Made by a program: the position numbers and the translations under genes
The notes under the pieces: model-generated
The model's database searches: none
Told to the model about the DNA's origin: nothing
The model's input: the letters and a program-made list of their open reading frames with translations, nothing else
Shown: positions 19,213 to 26,477 of the stretch, piece after piece
Position numbering within the stretch: position 1 is the stretch's first letter
Layout of the letters: the number at the start of each line of letters is the position of its first letter
NCBI GenBank assembly: GCA_964580495.1
Contig: CAZOKE010000002.1
Location: 1 to 53,134, forward strand
Direction of reading: 5' to 3'
DNA from: JAIFWV01 sp964580495
GTDB taxonomy: Bacteria; Patescibacteriota; Doudnabacteria; UBA920; O2-02-FULL-48-8
Length of the DNA stretch: 53,134 nucleotides

Positions 19213-19845
19213 TTATCTCTGTGGCGTGAGGACTACGATACTGGTGCTCTCGCCAACCAGGTCCTTTTTTTTGATCGTCAATTTGTCTTGTTCCACCGGT
19301 TTGCCGCCCATTTCCTGCAGGAATTTATCGGGTTTCTCCAGATTAAGTTCCAACCCCGGAATTTTATAGGAGTGCGGAATGATTATAAACGGTTCCAGTC
19401 CGGTGGAAATTTTGGCTGCGTCATCAAAGTTTAAAACTTGTTTACCGCCCACAGGGATAAGCACGATATCGGCCCCTTCGAACAAGGCTTTTTGTTCATC
19501 AGTCAGGTTGGGCTGTTTTATTTGACCCATAAACGCAACCCGGATGTCTTCGGCTTCAATCGAATAAATTGTATTTGGTCCGAGTTCTTTGTTTTCGGCA
19601 GCTGCCCCCATGATGAAAATGCCTTTGATATCGTATTCGCCGGGGCCGGTGATCACGAACGGTTCACCTTGCATCGACGCAAAATTGTTGGATGAATCGG
19701 ATTTCGGGTTGGATGAGATAACTATATCTGCCGTGCCGCGGACTGGAGAGAGCCCGGTGCTTTTGCTGCCGAACGGGTCGGTGATTATAGTCACATCTTT
19801 GCTGACAATTTTGAAGCTAGAAAGCCCGTACCAGGAGATAGTCAT
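19213..19845 (-). CDS. Degenerate metallo-beta-lactamase-fold protein
   Basis: A 210-residue protein with the strand pattern of the UPF0173/Lactamase_B_3 type: MTISWYGLSSFKIVSKDVTIITDPFG at the start, then GPGEYDIKGIFIMG, and DIVLIPVGGKQVL later. In active relatives the segment after the second strand carries HxHxDH. Here the equivalent ADIVISSNPKSDSSN has no histidine, so the metal site appears lost. It probably has a structural or regulatory role rather than hydrolase activity. It heads the MBL-186aa-gyrA gene string. Confidence 0.75.
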   Translation of the reverse strand: MTISWYGLSSFKIVSKDVTIITDPFGSKSTGLSPVRGTADIVISSNPKSDSSNNFASMQGEPFVITGPGEYDIKGIFIMGAAAENKELGPNTIYSIEAEDIRVAFMGQIKQPNLTDEQKALFEGADIVLIPVGGKQVLNFDDAAKISTGLEPFIIIPHSYKIPGLELNLEKPDKFLQEMGGKPVEQDKLTIKKKDLVGESTSIVVLTPQR

Positions 19846-19972
19846 AAGTCATGTATCATGAAACACGAATCATAACCGAGGTCTTTTAAGCCTTGGTACA
19901 TGATACATGTTACATGCTTTAAGTACACTTTATTCTATCAAATTTCACCCTTTTTGGAAAGGCTTTTTACTC

Positions 19973-20001
19973 TTGATTTCCGCGCAAAAAAAGCGTATAC
20001 T
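19973..20001 (+). promoter_or_regulatory. Predicted promoter of the S1-domain gene
   Basis: TTGATT (19973-19978), a 17-bp spacer and TATACT (19996-20001) give a leader of about 90 nt before the ATG at 20100. The leader holds a purine-rich AGGAAGGAG at about 20047, too far from the annotated start to be its Shine-Dalgarno site, and a 24-codon frame from ATG 20011 that may be fortuitous. Confidence 0.55.
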
Positions 20002-20099
20002 TTGGAAGATCATGATCCGCCTTTGGCAATGCGCTTTTGGCGGGCAGGAAGGAGTTGGAAAGTCGCAGCGTCGAACATTCCAATAAATATTTCTAAAAC

Positions 20100-21251
20100 A
20101 TGACACAAGTTAAAACCATGGCCGAAGCCAAAACCATGCAGGAATTGCTGGCTTCGGAAGGCGTGGACATAAAGGTCCCCAAGACCGGGGACGTTCTGGA
20201 AGGTACCATTCTCTCTGTCGGGAAAAACGAAGTTTACATCGACATCGAGGGTTATGGGTTGGGCGTGGTCCGAGGGCGAGAGCTGTACGACGAAACGGTC
20301 CGGTTGGATTCTTTGAAGATCGGAGACAAAGTTTTTGCTTCCGTGCTGGAACCGGAAAACAAGGAAGGCAACATTGAATTGTCTTTCCGCGCTGCCGGCC
20401 AGGAGCGCGTTTGGCAGACCTTGCAGGACCGCATGCGCTCACGCGAAATTATCAAAACCAAGATTTTGGACGCCAACAAAGGCGGGCTTATGGTCGAAGT
20501 CAATGGGGTTATCGGGTTCTTGCCGGTGTCCCAGCTTTCAACCGAGCATTATCCGCGCGTCGAAGACGGCGACAAGAACAAAATCCTGGAAGTGCTGAAA
20601 GGTTATGTCGGCACTATCTTCAACGTTCAAATTATCACTGCTGATGCGGAAGAAGAAAAATTGATTGTTTCCGAAAAAGCCGTGGGTGAAGAAGCCTTGC
20701 GCGCCAAAATCTCCAAACTCAAAATTGGCGATGTGGTGGAAGGCGAAGTTTCCGGAATCGTGGATTTCGGCATCTTTATCAAATTCGGCGAAGGCCTGGA
20801 AGGATTAGTACACATTTCTGAATTGGCCTGGTCTCGGATTGAACACCCCAAAGACCTGTATAAAGTCGGCCAAAAATTGCAGGCTCAAGTCATCACCATT
20901 GATCGCGACCGCATTTCTTTGTCAGTCAAACGGCTGCAGGCCGATCCTTGGCTCGAATCCATAAAGAAATACGAAGTCGGGCAGGTCGTCAAAGGCAAAG
21001 TTACCAAAGTCATGCCGTTTGGCGCATTCGTGGAACTGGATCCCGACATCTATGGTTTGGTTCACTCCGTGGAATTGTCTTCGGAAGAAGCCAAAGACCC
21101 GTCGGAAGTCGTTTCTGTGGGCGACGAGAAAGAATTTAAAATTATTTCCATCGAGCCGCAAGAGCACCGCTTGGGCCTCTCGCTTCGAGCCCTGACTCAA
21201 CCACAATCTGCGGCAAAAGTTGACGCGAAACCAGAAGAGCCAAAAGTTTAA
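20100..21251 (+). CDS. S1 RNA-binding domain protein (30S ribosomal protein S1 homologue)
   Basis: A 383-residue protein with four OB-fold S1 repeats: about residues 27-95 (GDVLEGTILSVGKNEVYID), 110-180, 200-270 (GDVVEGEVSGIVDFGIFIKF, LVHISELAW) and 287-360 (GQVVKGKVTKVMPFGAFVEL). It is shorter than the six-domain S1 of E. coli and resembles the four-domain form of Gram-positives. It probably binds mRNA on the ribosome. The start could instead be the second ATG at 20118. A strong terminator follows. Confidence 0.9.
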   Translation: MTQVKTMAEAKTMQELLASEGVDIKVPKTGDVLEGTILSVGKNEVYIDIEGYGLGVVRGRELYDETVRLDSLKIGDKVFASVLEPENKEGNIELSFRAAGQERVWQTLQDRMRSREIIKTKILDANKGGLMVEVNGVIGFLPVSQLSTEHYPRVEDGDKNKILEVLKGYVGTIFNVQIITADAEEEKLIVSEKAVGEEALRAKISKLKIGDVVEGEVSGIVDFGIFIKFGEGLEGLVHISELAWSRIEHPKDLYKVGQKLQAQVITIDRDRISLSVKRLQADPWLESIKKYEVGQVVKGKVTKVMPFGAFVELDPDIYGLVHSVELSSEEAKDPSEVVSVGDEKEFKIISIEPQEHRLGLSLRALTQPQSAAKVDAKPEEPKV

Positions 21252-21256
21252 ATAAA

Positions 21257-21285
21257 AAAAACCGCCTCGAACGAGGCGGTTTTTA
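21257..21285. terminator. Bidirectional terminator after the S1-domain gene
   Basis: A perfect 9-bp stem ACCGCCTCG / CGAGGCGGT, loop AA, is flanked by an A-run and a T-run. It lies between this gene and the convergent gene ending at 21296. Confidence 0.92.
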
Positions 21286-21295
21286 TTTCAATCGG

Positions 21296-21955
21296 TTAGA
21301 GGCTATTTTCTATTTTAACCAAATCATTGTAAACGGATTGGTTGTTCTGGACCCAATGGTCTTTGGGCGGCTGTTTGTAAACTCCGTTCATCTGTTTGAA
21401 AGTCATGTCTGAGTATTTCAGCAGGGAATTGTTCGGGTAAGCGTTTAGAAAATTATTCATCGTAATAATGCCTTCCCCGAGGTTGGATCCCATATACCAC
21501 AAATCGCTTCCGCCTATCCCCCAGCAATTGGCTTTGTCAGCAGGATAATGTTTGCAAAACGAGCTTTCGGCATTGGATAGCGCGATTATTTTTTTCCAAT
21601 TGTTGAGCTGGATTAGAGTTGAAGCGTAATTTGCCAAAGGCGAACCCTGCGCGCGCAAGTAGTTTCTGACCCTGGCCGCAAGCAGCAGCTGCCTGTCCAA
21701 ATCTTTCTGCATCTGTTTGCGTTCAAAGTACTTGGTCAACTGCAAGTTCAAATTATTCAGATAAGTGACCTGGTCGCCAATGACAAAGATCATAGAACCG
21801 CTGGTTCGCCCGTCCGGTATTGACGAAGCAAACGTTTCGTGCGGCAGCAGAAAAGTTATGAGGCTAAGCAGAGTGATTATGATTCCAAATTTGTGTTTCA
21901 GTGACAGGCTTAAGTAAGTTGCCTTAAGCGGCCGGATTTTTTTGATAATATCCAT
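21296..21955 (-). CDS. Lysozyme-like exported protein (paralogue A)
   Basis: A 219-residue protein with an N-terminal transmembrane or signal helix (about 27-45). Its C-terminal domain contains ALSNAESSFCKHYPADKANC-WGIGG and a later LGEGIITMNNFLNAY. The arrangement of a Glu in a S-N-x-E-S context followed by Cys...NCWGIGG resembles small transglycosylase/lysozyme-like folds. It is clearly paralogous to the protein at 22568-23209, which shares S-N-x-E-S, C-K-H, NCWGIGG and the L-x-E-G-I motif. The probable role is peptidoglycan remodelling; activity is inferred, not shown. Confidence 0.7.
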   Translation of the reverse strand: MDIIKKIRPLKATYLSLSLKHKFGIIITLLSLITFLLPHETFASSIPDGRTSGSMIFVIGDQVTYLNNLNLQLTKYFERKQMQKDLDRQLLLAARVRNYLRAQGSPLANYASTLIQLNNWKKIIALSNAESSFCKHYPADKANCWGIGGSDLWYMGSNLGEGIITMNNFLNAYPNNSLLKYSDMTFKQMNGVYKQPPKDHWVQNNQSVYNDLVKIENSL

Positions 21956-22052
21956 TATTCAGTGGGAAATAATGTTTATTTGATTTCGACAAAATTTTAT
22001 CAGGAACTGACAATTGGGTCAACGCTGATATGTGGATTGCTTGTGGGAGAAT

Positions 22053-22074
22053 AAAAAAACACCATTGGTGTTTT
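22053..22074 (-). terminator. Terminator of the tRNA-Cys/tRNA-Leu unit
   Basis: On the minus strand a stem AAAACACC / GGTGTTTT with a short loop ends in a T-run. It follows the distal copy of the duplicated tRNA-Leu end. Confidence 0.7.
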
Positions 22075-22076
22075 AA

Positions 22077-22212
22077 TTGGTGCCTGGGGAGGGAATCGGT
22101 CACAACTCGCTTCGCGGTTGCGACCCCGCCTCATCCGCCTGCTGGCGGATTCCGGCTTTCGATTCCCACAAAACTGCCACTGGCAGTTTTGCAAGTACCT
22201 TTTTGTAATTCT
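22077..22212. repeat. 135-bp insertion bounded by a duplicated tRNA-Leu 3' end
   Basis: The last 22 nt of the tRNA-Leu region, including the CCA, occur twice in direct orientation: 22077-22098 and 22212-22233. The DNA between them holds three separate hairpins: CAAC...GTTG around 22103-22125, ATCCGCC/GGCGGAT around 22133-22150, and AAACTGCCA/TGGCAGTTT around 22172-22192. An outer pair GGGAATCG (22091-22098) / CGATTCCC also encloses two of them. It looks like a small mobile palindromic element or an integration scar at the tRNA end. Confidence 0.65.
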
Positions 22213-22299
22213 TGGTGCCTGGGGAGGGAATCGAACCCTCAATCCCTTGCGGGCCTGGGATTTTAAGTCCCATGCGTATGCCAGTTCCGCCACCCAGGC
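22213..22299 (-). tRNA. tRNA-Leu (TAA)
   Basis: A complete cloverleaf with acceptor GCCTGGG/CCCAGGC, long variable arm, T-loop GTTCGATTC, encoded CCA (22213-22215) and anticodon TAA. It follows tRNA-Cys on the same transcript with a 4-bp gap. Confidence 0.95.
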
Positions 22300-22303
22300 A
22301 TTG

Positions 22304-22377
22304 TGGAGGCGTCAACCGGAGTTGAACCGGTGTAAAAGGTTTTGCAGACCTCTGCCTAACCGCTCGGCCATGACGCC
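22304..22377 (-). tRNA. tRNA-Cys (GCA)
   Basis: Acceptor GGCGTCA/TGACGCC, anticodon GCA in loop CTGCAAA, discriminator U (the cysteine identity base) and encoded CCA. Confidence 0.95.
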
Positions 22378-22447
22378 ATCGTCGCAGCTGGTCGAACTCC
22401 GCAAATCGCTTTCGGCGATTGTGTTCCGGTCGACTTGCTGCTCCTCT

Positions 22448-22498
22448 CAATTTAAAATGCTCTAGAAGGTCTTTTAATCAGCTGTGCATTTTAAATTG
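22448..22498. repeat. 13-bp perfect inverted repeat
   Basis: CAATTTAAAATGC (22448-22460) and GCATTTTAAATTG (22486-22498) are exact reverse complements around a 25-nt loop. The loop and the right flank both contain AGAAGGTCT. Just to the left is a hairpin AATCGC/GCGATT (about 22405-22422). The function is unknown. Confidence 0.6.
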
Positions 22499-22539
22499 TA
22501 GAAGGTCTCCAATATTATACTTTTGTTTTAAGAAATTTT

Positions 22540-22567
22540 AAAGCCCTCCGCTAAGGAGGGCTTTATT
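22540..22567. terminator. Terminator after lysozyme-like paralogue B
   Basis: A stem AAGCCCTCC / GGAGGGCTT immediately follows the stop of the minus-strand gene. The T-tract is weak in both directions. Confidence 0.65.
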
Positions 22568-23209
22568 TTAGTCGACCATTGGTAATTGGTTGACTTGATT
22601 CAAAGTTTGAGAAACCGCGGCAACCCATGATGGTGAATAGGAACCCACATAGCGGTTTACAATTTCCTTCGGAGTATCAGCACCGCGGGCGACATATTTG
22701 TTGGTAATCAAATTGTCGACATCCACGATTCCTTCATCCAAAGAAGAGTAACGCTTCATGTTCCAGGCTCCGCCAATGCCCCAACAGTTGTTGTACATTT
22801 GATGTTTGCACATCGTGGATTCACCGTTGGAAATGGCTAAGACCAGCTTCCAGTTTTGGCTTTTCAGCAAAGTGTCGGCATGGTCAGCCAGAGGAGAACC
22901 TTTCTGTGAAAGGTAGGCCTGGAGGATCGCGACGTTTTGATCAAAATTCGCTTGTTCGATTTGGGCTTGCTGGGCAGCTATTTCTTCCGCAGTCGGAGTA
23001 TCATTCTGGTCGGTATAGTTAGTCGGGATTTTTATTGTTGAAAGATTTTTTATTTCAAAGACGATTGCTGTTTGTTTGCCAGCCACTGGGGCTGGTAAAT
23101 CGGTTGAAGCAGCTGCTCTGTATGGGAGCAAGACTAAGCTTGTCGCGGCAATCAGGATTATCAGTAAGGCCTGATCGATTACGCTTAACCGATTGAAACG
23201 GCTTGTCAT
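22568..23209 (-). CDS. Lysozyme-like exported protein (paralogue B)
   Basis: A 213-residue protein with an N-terminal membrane segment (ALLIILIAATSLVLLPYRAAA) and a C-terminal domain containing ISNGESTMCKHQM-YNNCWGIGG, then SLDEGIVDVDNLI and VNRYVGSYSPSWVAAV. It is paralogous to 21296-21955, and the conserved Glu is the candidate catalytic residue. I chose ATG 23209, which has AAGGAA 8 bases upstream, over the in-frame TTG at 23227. The two paralogues bracket a tRNA pair and several repeats, which suggests duplication followed by insertions. Confidence 0.72.
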   Translation of the reverse strand: MTSRFNRLSVIDQALLIILIAATSLVLLPYRAAASTDLPAPVAGKQTAIVFEIKNLSTIKIPTNYTDQNDTPTAEEIAAQQAQIEQANFDQNVAILQAYLSQKGSPLADHADTLLKSQNWKLVLAISNGESTMCKHQMYNNCWGIGGAWNMKRYSSLDEGIVDVDNLITNKYVARGADTPKEIVNRYVGSYSPSWVAAVSQTLNQVNQLPMVD

Positions 23210-23330
23210 CTTGAATTCCTTGCTCAATATTCATCCTTATGAATCCCGGCCAGCGGAATTTTGGCTCCACCAGCTGATGGGTAAGGACAAATAATGGGTT
23301 TGGTATGACCTTTATTAATTAATAAAGAAC

Positions 23331-23420
23331 AGTTGCGGGGTTAAGCCTCAAAAAGCTCGAATTTGCGAAGCTTTTTGTTGCCAACCCCACCCTCCGGAGA
23401 GGGATGGGGTACGCAACTAT
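23331..23420. repeat. Branched palindromic element
   Basis: An outer pair GTTGCG / CGCAAC encloses two inner hairpins. One is AAAAAGCT...AGCTTTTT at about 23350-23377. The other is CCCCACCCTC / GAGGGATGGGG at about 23386-23410. GGGGTT / AACCCC can also pair between them. Nothing coding is seen. The architecture (outer stem plus two arms) resembles the element at 22077-22212. Confidence 0.55.
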
Positions 23421-23488
23421 AGATATTAGCACAAAACTGGCATTTTGTCAATGCCTAGGGTTAGGCCGGAATTTTCAATTTTCCGCAA

Positions 23489-23516
23489 AGAAAAAACCCC
23501 AAAAAATGGGGTTCTT
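23489..23516 (-). terminator. Terminator of the four-tRNA cluster
   Basis: On the minus strand the stem AACCCC / GGGGTT with a T-run follows tRNA-Gly by 6 bp. Confidence 0.85.
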
Positions 23517-23521
23517 TCTTC

Positions 23522-23595
23522 TGGAGCAGGTAGCGGGAATCGAACCCGCGCATCGTCCTTGGCAAGGACGTGTTCTACCACTAAACCATACCTGC
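23522..23595 (-). tRNA. tRNA-Gly (GCC)
   Basis: Acceptor GCAGGTA with matching 3' strand, anticodon GCC in loop TTGCCAA, T-loop GGTTCGATT and encoded CCA. It is the last tRNA of a Leu-Val-Phe-Gly transcript. Confidence 0.95.
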
Positions 23596-23604
23596 ATTCT
23601 TTCT

Positions 23605-23679
23605 TGGTGCCGCGGGTCAGAATCGAACTGACTACGCTCGCCTCTTCAGGGCGACGCTCTACCAATGAGCTACCGCGGC
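23605..23679 (-). tRNA. tRNA-Phe (GAA)
   Basis: Acceptor GCCGCGG/CCGCGGC, anticodon stem TCGCC/GGCGA with loop CTGAAGA (anticodon GAA) and encoded CCA. Confidence 0.95.
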
Positions 23680-23699
23680 GGGATTACATTATAGCATTC

Positions 23700-23776
23700 T
23701 GGTGGACGCTTGAGGACTCGAACCTCAGACCTTCTCGGTGTAAACGAGACGCTCTAACCATCTGAGCTAAGCGTCC
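23700..23776 (-). tRNA. tRNA-Val (TAC)
   Basis: Acceptor GGACGCT/AGCGTCC, anticodon loop TTTACAC (anticodon TAC) and encoded CCA. One base separates it from tRNA-Leu. Confidence 0.95.
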
Positions 23777-23777
23777 A

Positions 23778-23862
23778 TGGTGGGCACGGAGAGACTCGAA
23801 CTCTCAAGCCATAAGGCATACGCACCTCAAGCGTACGTGTATACCAGTTCCACCACGTGCCC
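23778..23862 (-). tRNA. tRNA-Leu (GAG)
   Basis: Acceptor GGGCACG/CGTGCCC, long variable arm, anticodon loop TTGAGGT (anticodon GAG) and encoded CCA. It is the first tRNA of the cluster. Confidence 0.95.
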
Positions 23863-23880
23863 AATTTGAAAATCTCCAAA

Positions 23881-23909
23881 AGTATACGAAAAAAACAGCA
23901 TTAAGTCAA
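23881..23909 (-). promoter_or_regulatory. tRNA cluster promoter
   Basis: On the minus strand TTGACT (23909-23904), a 17-bp spacer and TATACT (23886-23881) lie about 20 bp before tRNA-Leu(GAG). This is one of the best promoter matches in the window. Confidence 0.75.
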
Positions 23910-23935
23910 TGCTGCATAAAAAAATAAGATTTCAT

Positions 23936-23964
23936 AAAACCCGACCTGAGGGGCCGGGTTTTAT
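23936..23964 (-). terminator. Terminator after the SPW protein gene
   Basis: A stem AAAACCCG...CGGGTTTT overlaps the last codons of the SPW gene and ends before the tRNA promoter. Confidence 0.7.
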
Positions 23965-24317
23965 GTTTCCATCTGCATTGTGGAGCCTGCCATGGAACTG
24001 GTGAGGGATGAAATCGCCAAAATGATGCCGAGAATGACTTCATTTGAAACAACGGTTCCAACAGAGCCGTGGCCCATTGCAAACGGAGCAATGATCATCC
24101 ATAGGCCCAATAAGAAATTAATCCAACCCGCCCAATTGGCTTCGTAATTTGCTAATTTAATCAGAGCTAAAATTGCCACGACAATGCCGACAATTACCGC
24201 ATTAGATGAAGAAATTCCGAAACTCGAATAATTAAGTATATATGGAGAAATAATTAGCCAAATACCGATCAATAAACTAATGATGCTGGCGGTATTGGAA
24301 GTTCGACGTGTAGCCAT
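23961..24317 (-). CDS. SPW repeat family membrane protein
   Basis: A 118-residue protein with four hydrophobic helices in two repeats: SIISLLIGIWLIISPYILNY and, in the second, WINFLLGLWMIIAPFAMGH. This is the I-x-P/A-W-like pattern of the SPW family (pfam03779). The start at ATG 24317 is supported by GAGGGGGTGAT about 8 bases upstream; an in-frame ATG at 24353 lacks such a site. Function is unknown. Confidence 0.85.
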   Translation of the reverse strand: MATRRTSNTASIISLLIGIWLIISPYILNYSSFGISSSNAVIVGIVVAILALIKLANYEANWAGWINFLLGLWMIIAPFAMGHGSVGTVVSNEVILGIILAISSLTSSMAGSTMQMET

Positions 24318-24407
24318 AAAATTATCACCCCCTCTCTCCTGCATCATAGCCAATTGGTTTAGAAGAGCTATTGGAAAAAGTTACAAGATTCTGAATACTG
24401 GCGCGAT

Positions 24408-25253
24408 TTAGAATGTGCGATTCCGTCCGACGATGATTTTAAGGGCTTTGGGTTTAATACTGATGGTAGCTGGAACTTCTGTTAGTTCCTGGGAACCCAG
24501 GCGAATGCGCATGTTCAATGGAGCTATCATTTCCAATTTTTGGAAATGAATTACGGAAGCATTGGGAATTTTTTCAAACTCACCTTTGAGAATTTGATTT
24601 TTATGGGTAAAGGCGCTGCTTTGGCTGACTTTAGGGAGGAGCAGCAGATCCAAAACCCCGTCCGAGGGGTTGCCGATTTCTTTGGACGAAGTGGCTCCCC
24701 TGGTATTTAGAATCAACCCTGACCAGATTTCCGAGCTGGCCTGGTAATTATTATCGACTCGAAATCGCGTTTCCAATGTTGGAGTTTTGGCTAATTTTTT
24801 TGCAAAGTTCAACCCGAAGAAATCAAAGCCTGTTTTTTGTTTGACATCCAATCCAAATTCCAGTTTGGATAAGAATTGTTTTCCGTTGATTAATCCCAAA
24901 TCGATTTCTTCCACTCGCCTTACAGCCAGGAATTTGCAGGCTTGGGCAATATCCGGAATTCCCAAGACGTAAGACAAGTCTGTTTGAACCAAAGGAATAA
25001 ATCCCAGAGTTATATCGCGATCTCCGGCCACGTTCACGATTTCATCCAAAGTTTCATCGGTTCCGACCGCCACGATTGTTTTGGCTTGGTGGAAAAACGC
25101 GGTCTCCACCAATTGCCGGATGGTGCGGATCCCGGTTACCCGTACGATTTCCCCGCTGATATGGTACTCAGATATAGAAGAGTACAGATTGGCCTGTACT
25201 CTTTCGAAATCGCGCTGGTTTACTTTGTTGGCATCGACAATGTAATAGTACAT
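24408..25253 (-). CDS. Diacylglycerol/lipid kinase-like protein
   Basis: A 281-residue protein with the two-domain outline of the DgkB/YegS family. The nucleotide-binding motif, normally GGDGTxNEV, reads VGTDETLDEIVNVAG at about residues 65-80. GFIPLVQTDLSYVLGIPD follows, matching the family's G-x-x-P-x-G-T-x-N-D-x-A region with the Gly-Thr-Asn replaced. The C-terminal half is beta-rich (GNPSDGVLDLLLLP). It may act on a lipid or sphingosine-like substrate, but the motif changes make activity uncertain. ATG 25253 is preferred over a TTG at 25265. Confidence 0.7.
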   Translation of the reverse strand: MYYYIVDANKVNQRDFERVQANLYSSISEYHISGEIVRVTGIRTIRQLVETAFFHQAKTIVAVGTDETLDEIVNVAGDRDITLGFIPLVQTDLSYVLGIPDIAQACKFLAVRRVEEIDLGLINGKQFLSKLEFGLDVKQKTGFDFFGLNFAKKLAKTPTLETRFRVDNNYQASSEIWSGLILNTRGATSSKEIGNPSDGVLDLLLLPKVSQSSAFTHKNQILKGEFEKIPNASVIHFQKLEMIAPLNMRIRLGSQELTEVPATISIKPKALKIIVGRNRTF

Positions 25254-25268
25254 TTGAATAAACAAATT

Positions 25269-25649
25269 CTAATTCATTATTCCTGATTCCTTATTCAAGT
25301 CTTGGGGTTTGCCACTCTTAGCTTCTTGCATTCGACAGTTGCCGGAAAATACTCCCCCTTCGCGGATGGAAATCTGCGCGCAAGCAATATTGCCGATGAT
25401 TTTTCCCGTCTCCAGGATGCTGAGTGAATTTTTTATGGTAACATTCCCCTTCACTGTCCCGGCGATGACTGCGTTTTGGGCTATCACGTCGGCATCGATC
25501 TGGGCGCTGGGCCCGATCATGAGATCTTGAGAGGTGGCGACCTTTCCCGAAACCAGGCCGTCGATGCGAATATTGCCAGAGGATTTTAATTCGCCTTCAA
25601 TTCGCATACCGGTCGAAACAATAGTCTCGGGGATTTCATTGCGTGCCAT
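25269..25649 (-). CDS. Bactofilin (polymer-forming cytoskeletal protein)
   Basis: A 126-residue protein whose body is a right-handed beta-helix repeat pattern: IRIDGLVSGKVATSQDLMIG, then DVIAQNAVIAGTVKGNVTI and TGKIIGNIACAQISIREGG. This is typical of bactofilins, which form filaments on the inner face of the membrane and scaffold cell-wall enzymes. It starts one base after DUF4446 ends and lies upstream of the lipid kinase-like gene, so the three probably form one transcript. Confidence 0.92.
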   Translation of the reverse strand: MARNEIPETIVSTGMRIEGELKSSGNIRIDGLVSGKVATSQDLMIGPSAQIDADVIAQNAVIAGTVKGNVTIKNSLSILETGKIIGNIACAQISIREGGVFSGNCRMQEAKSGKPQDLNKESGIMN

Positions 25650-25650
25650 A

Positions 25651-26124
25651 TTATTCTTTTGTGGGATTAATTGCTTGTTCTAACGCCTGCTTTTCTTCTT
25701 CCGTAAGTTTGGCTTTCGTTTTCCCGTTTTTTATGTCTTTGGCGTAAACTCTCGTGCCTTCTCGTCCATGAAACGATTGCAGAATTACTCCGTTATTGCG
25801 ATCGTCCAACAATGCCAGCCCAAAACTTAAGTTGCCTGCTTCACCAAATGGGCTAAACTTAACAAAGCCCATTTTTTGGTAGTTGTTTTTGTTGTTTTCA
25901 GTAAGTGCGGCAATCAGTCCAGCAATGTGGTCAAGGTTTTCATTGATTTTGCGGATTGATTGGTCCTGTTCGATAACGATCTGCTCAAGATTCTTCTTTA
26001 GTCCCTGCGAATAAAAATGGCGGCGGATTTCATTGAGCCTCTTGATGCGGAAAAATTGCCAGCCGACCAGGGCTAGCAGCAGGATTGCCAAACTTAAATT
26101 GATGTAGGTCAGATTGAAAAGCAT
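25651..26124 (-). CDS. DUF4446 family membrane protein
   Basis: A 157-residue protein with one N-terminal transmembrane helix (LSLAILLLALVGWQFF), a coiled-coil-like charged stretch and the DUF4446 core MGFVKFSPFGEAGNLSFGLALLD followed by NGVILQSFHGREGTRVYAKDI. It is found widely in Gram-positive and CPR genomes, function unknown. The start is either ATG 26124 or GTG 26130; both follow a TGAGG sequence. Confidence 0.88.
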   Translation of the reverse strand: MLFNLTYINLSLAILLLALVGWQFFRIKRLNEIRRHFYSQGLKKNLEQIVIEQDQSIRKINENLDHIAGLIAALTENNKNNYQKMGFVKFSPFGEAGNLSFGLALLDDRNNGVILQSFHGREGTRVYAKDIKNGKTKAKLTEEEKQALEQAINPTKE

Positions 26125-26287
26125 CTTCACCTCAAGTATATATGCTTTGTTTGAGTTTGAAAAATCCCCAACCGAATGCTAATATATGAAGCGATCCGAA
26201 TGATCCGAATTGTGATCCGAATCTACAAATATTCGTAGCATTCGGATGATTCGTGGATTAGGATCGCAAAATAGAAAGGGTAATATT

Positions 26288-26470
26288 ATGTCTAAATTAA
26301 ACCAGGTTTCGGTCCAAAACGACGAGCAAGAATATCACCAAGTCCGCAAAGATCTGATTTTTGTCATTACCATGAACTTAATTTTCCTTGCAATCGTCTT
26401 AGGCCTCTTCTTCGTAAATCGTTCAACAGGAAAAGTTGACCAGTTCTTTGCCCAGTTGCTGAAGTTCTAA
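26288..26470 (+). CDS. Small single-pass membrane protein
   Basis: A 60-residue protein, MSKLNQVSVQNDEQEYHQ then a charged stretch, a transmembrane helix (FVITMNLIFLAIVLGLFFV) and a short tail. ATG 26288 is preceded by AGAAAGGG at a good distance, which is why I prefer it to an upstream in-frame ATG at 26246. It stands alone, preceded by a GATCCGAAT-type inverted-repeat spacer (26190-26270). Function unknown. Confidence 0.65.
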   Translation: MSKLNQVSVQNDEQEYHQVRKDLIFVITMNLIFLAIVLGLFFVNRSTGKVDQFFAQLLKF

Positions 26471-26477
26471 AATTTAT

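Noticed and set aside
19900..20103. 67-codon frame ahead of the S1-domain gene
   Set aside because: It begins upstream of the predicted promoter and has no ribosome-binding site or recognisable protein pattern; treated as leader DNA.
22000..22465. ORFs of 78-116 codons on both strands
   Set aside because: They cross tRNA-Leu, tRNA-Cys and palindromes; the tRNAs explain the sequence.
23850..23856. CACGTG as a further parS site
   Set aside because: It is part of the tRNA-Leu acceptor region and its flanks do not match parS.
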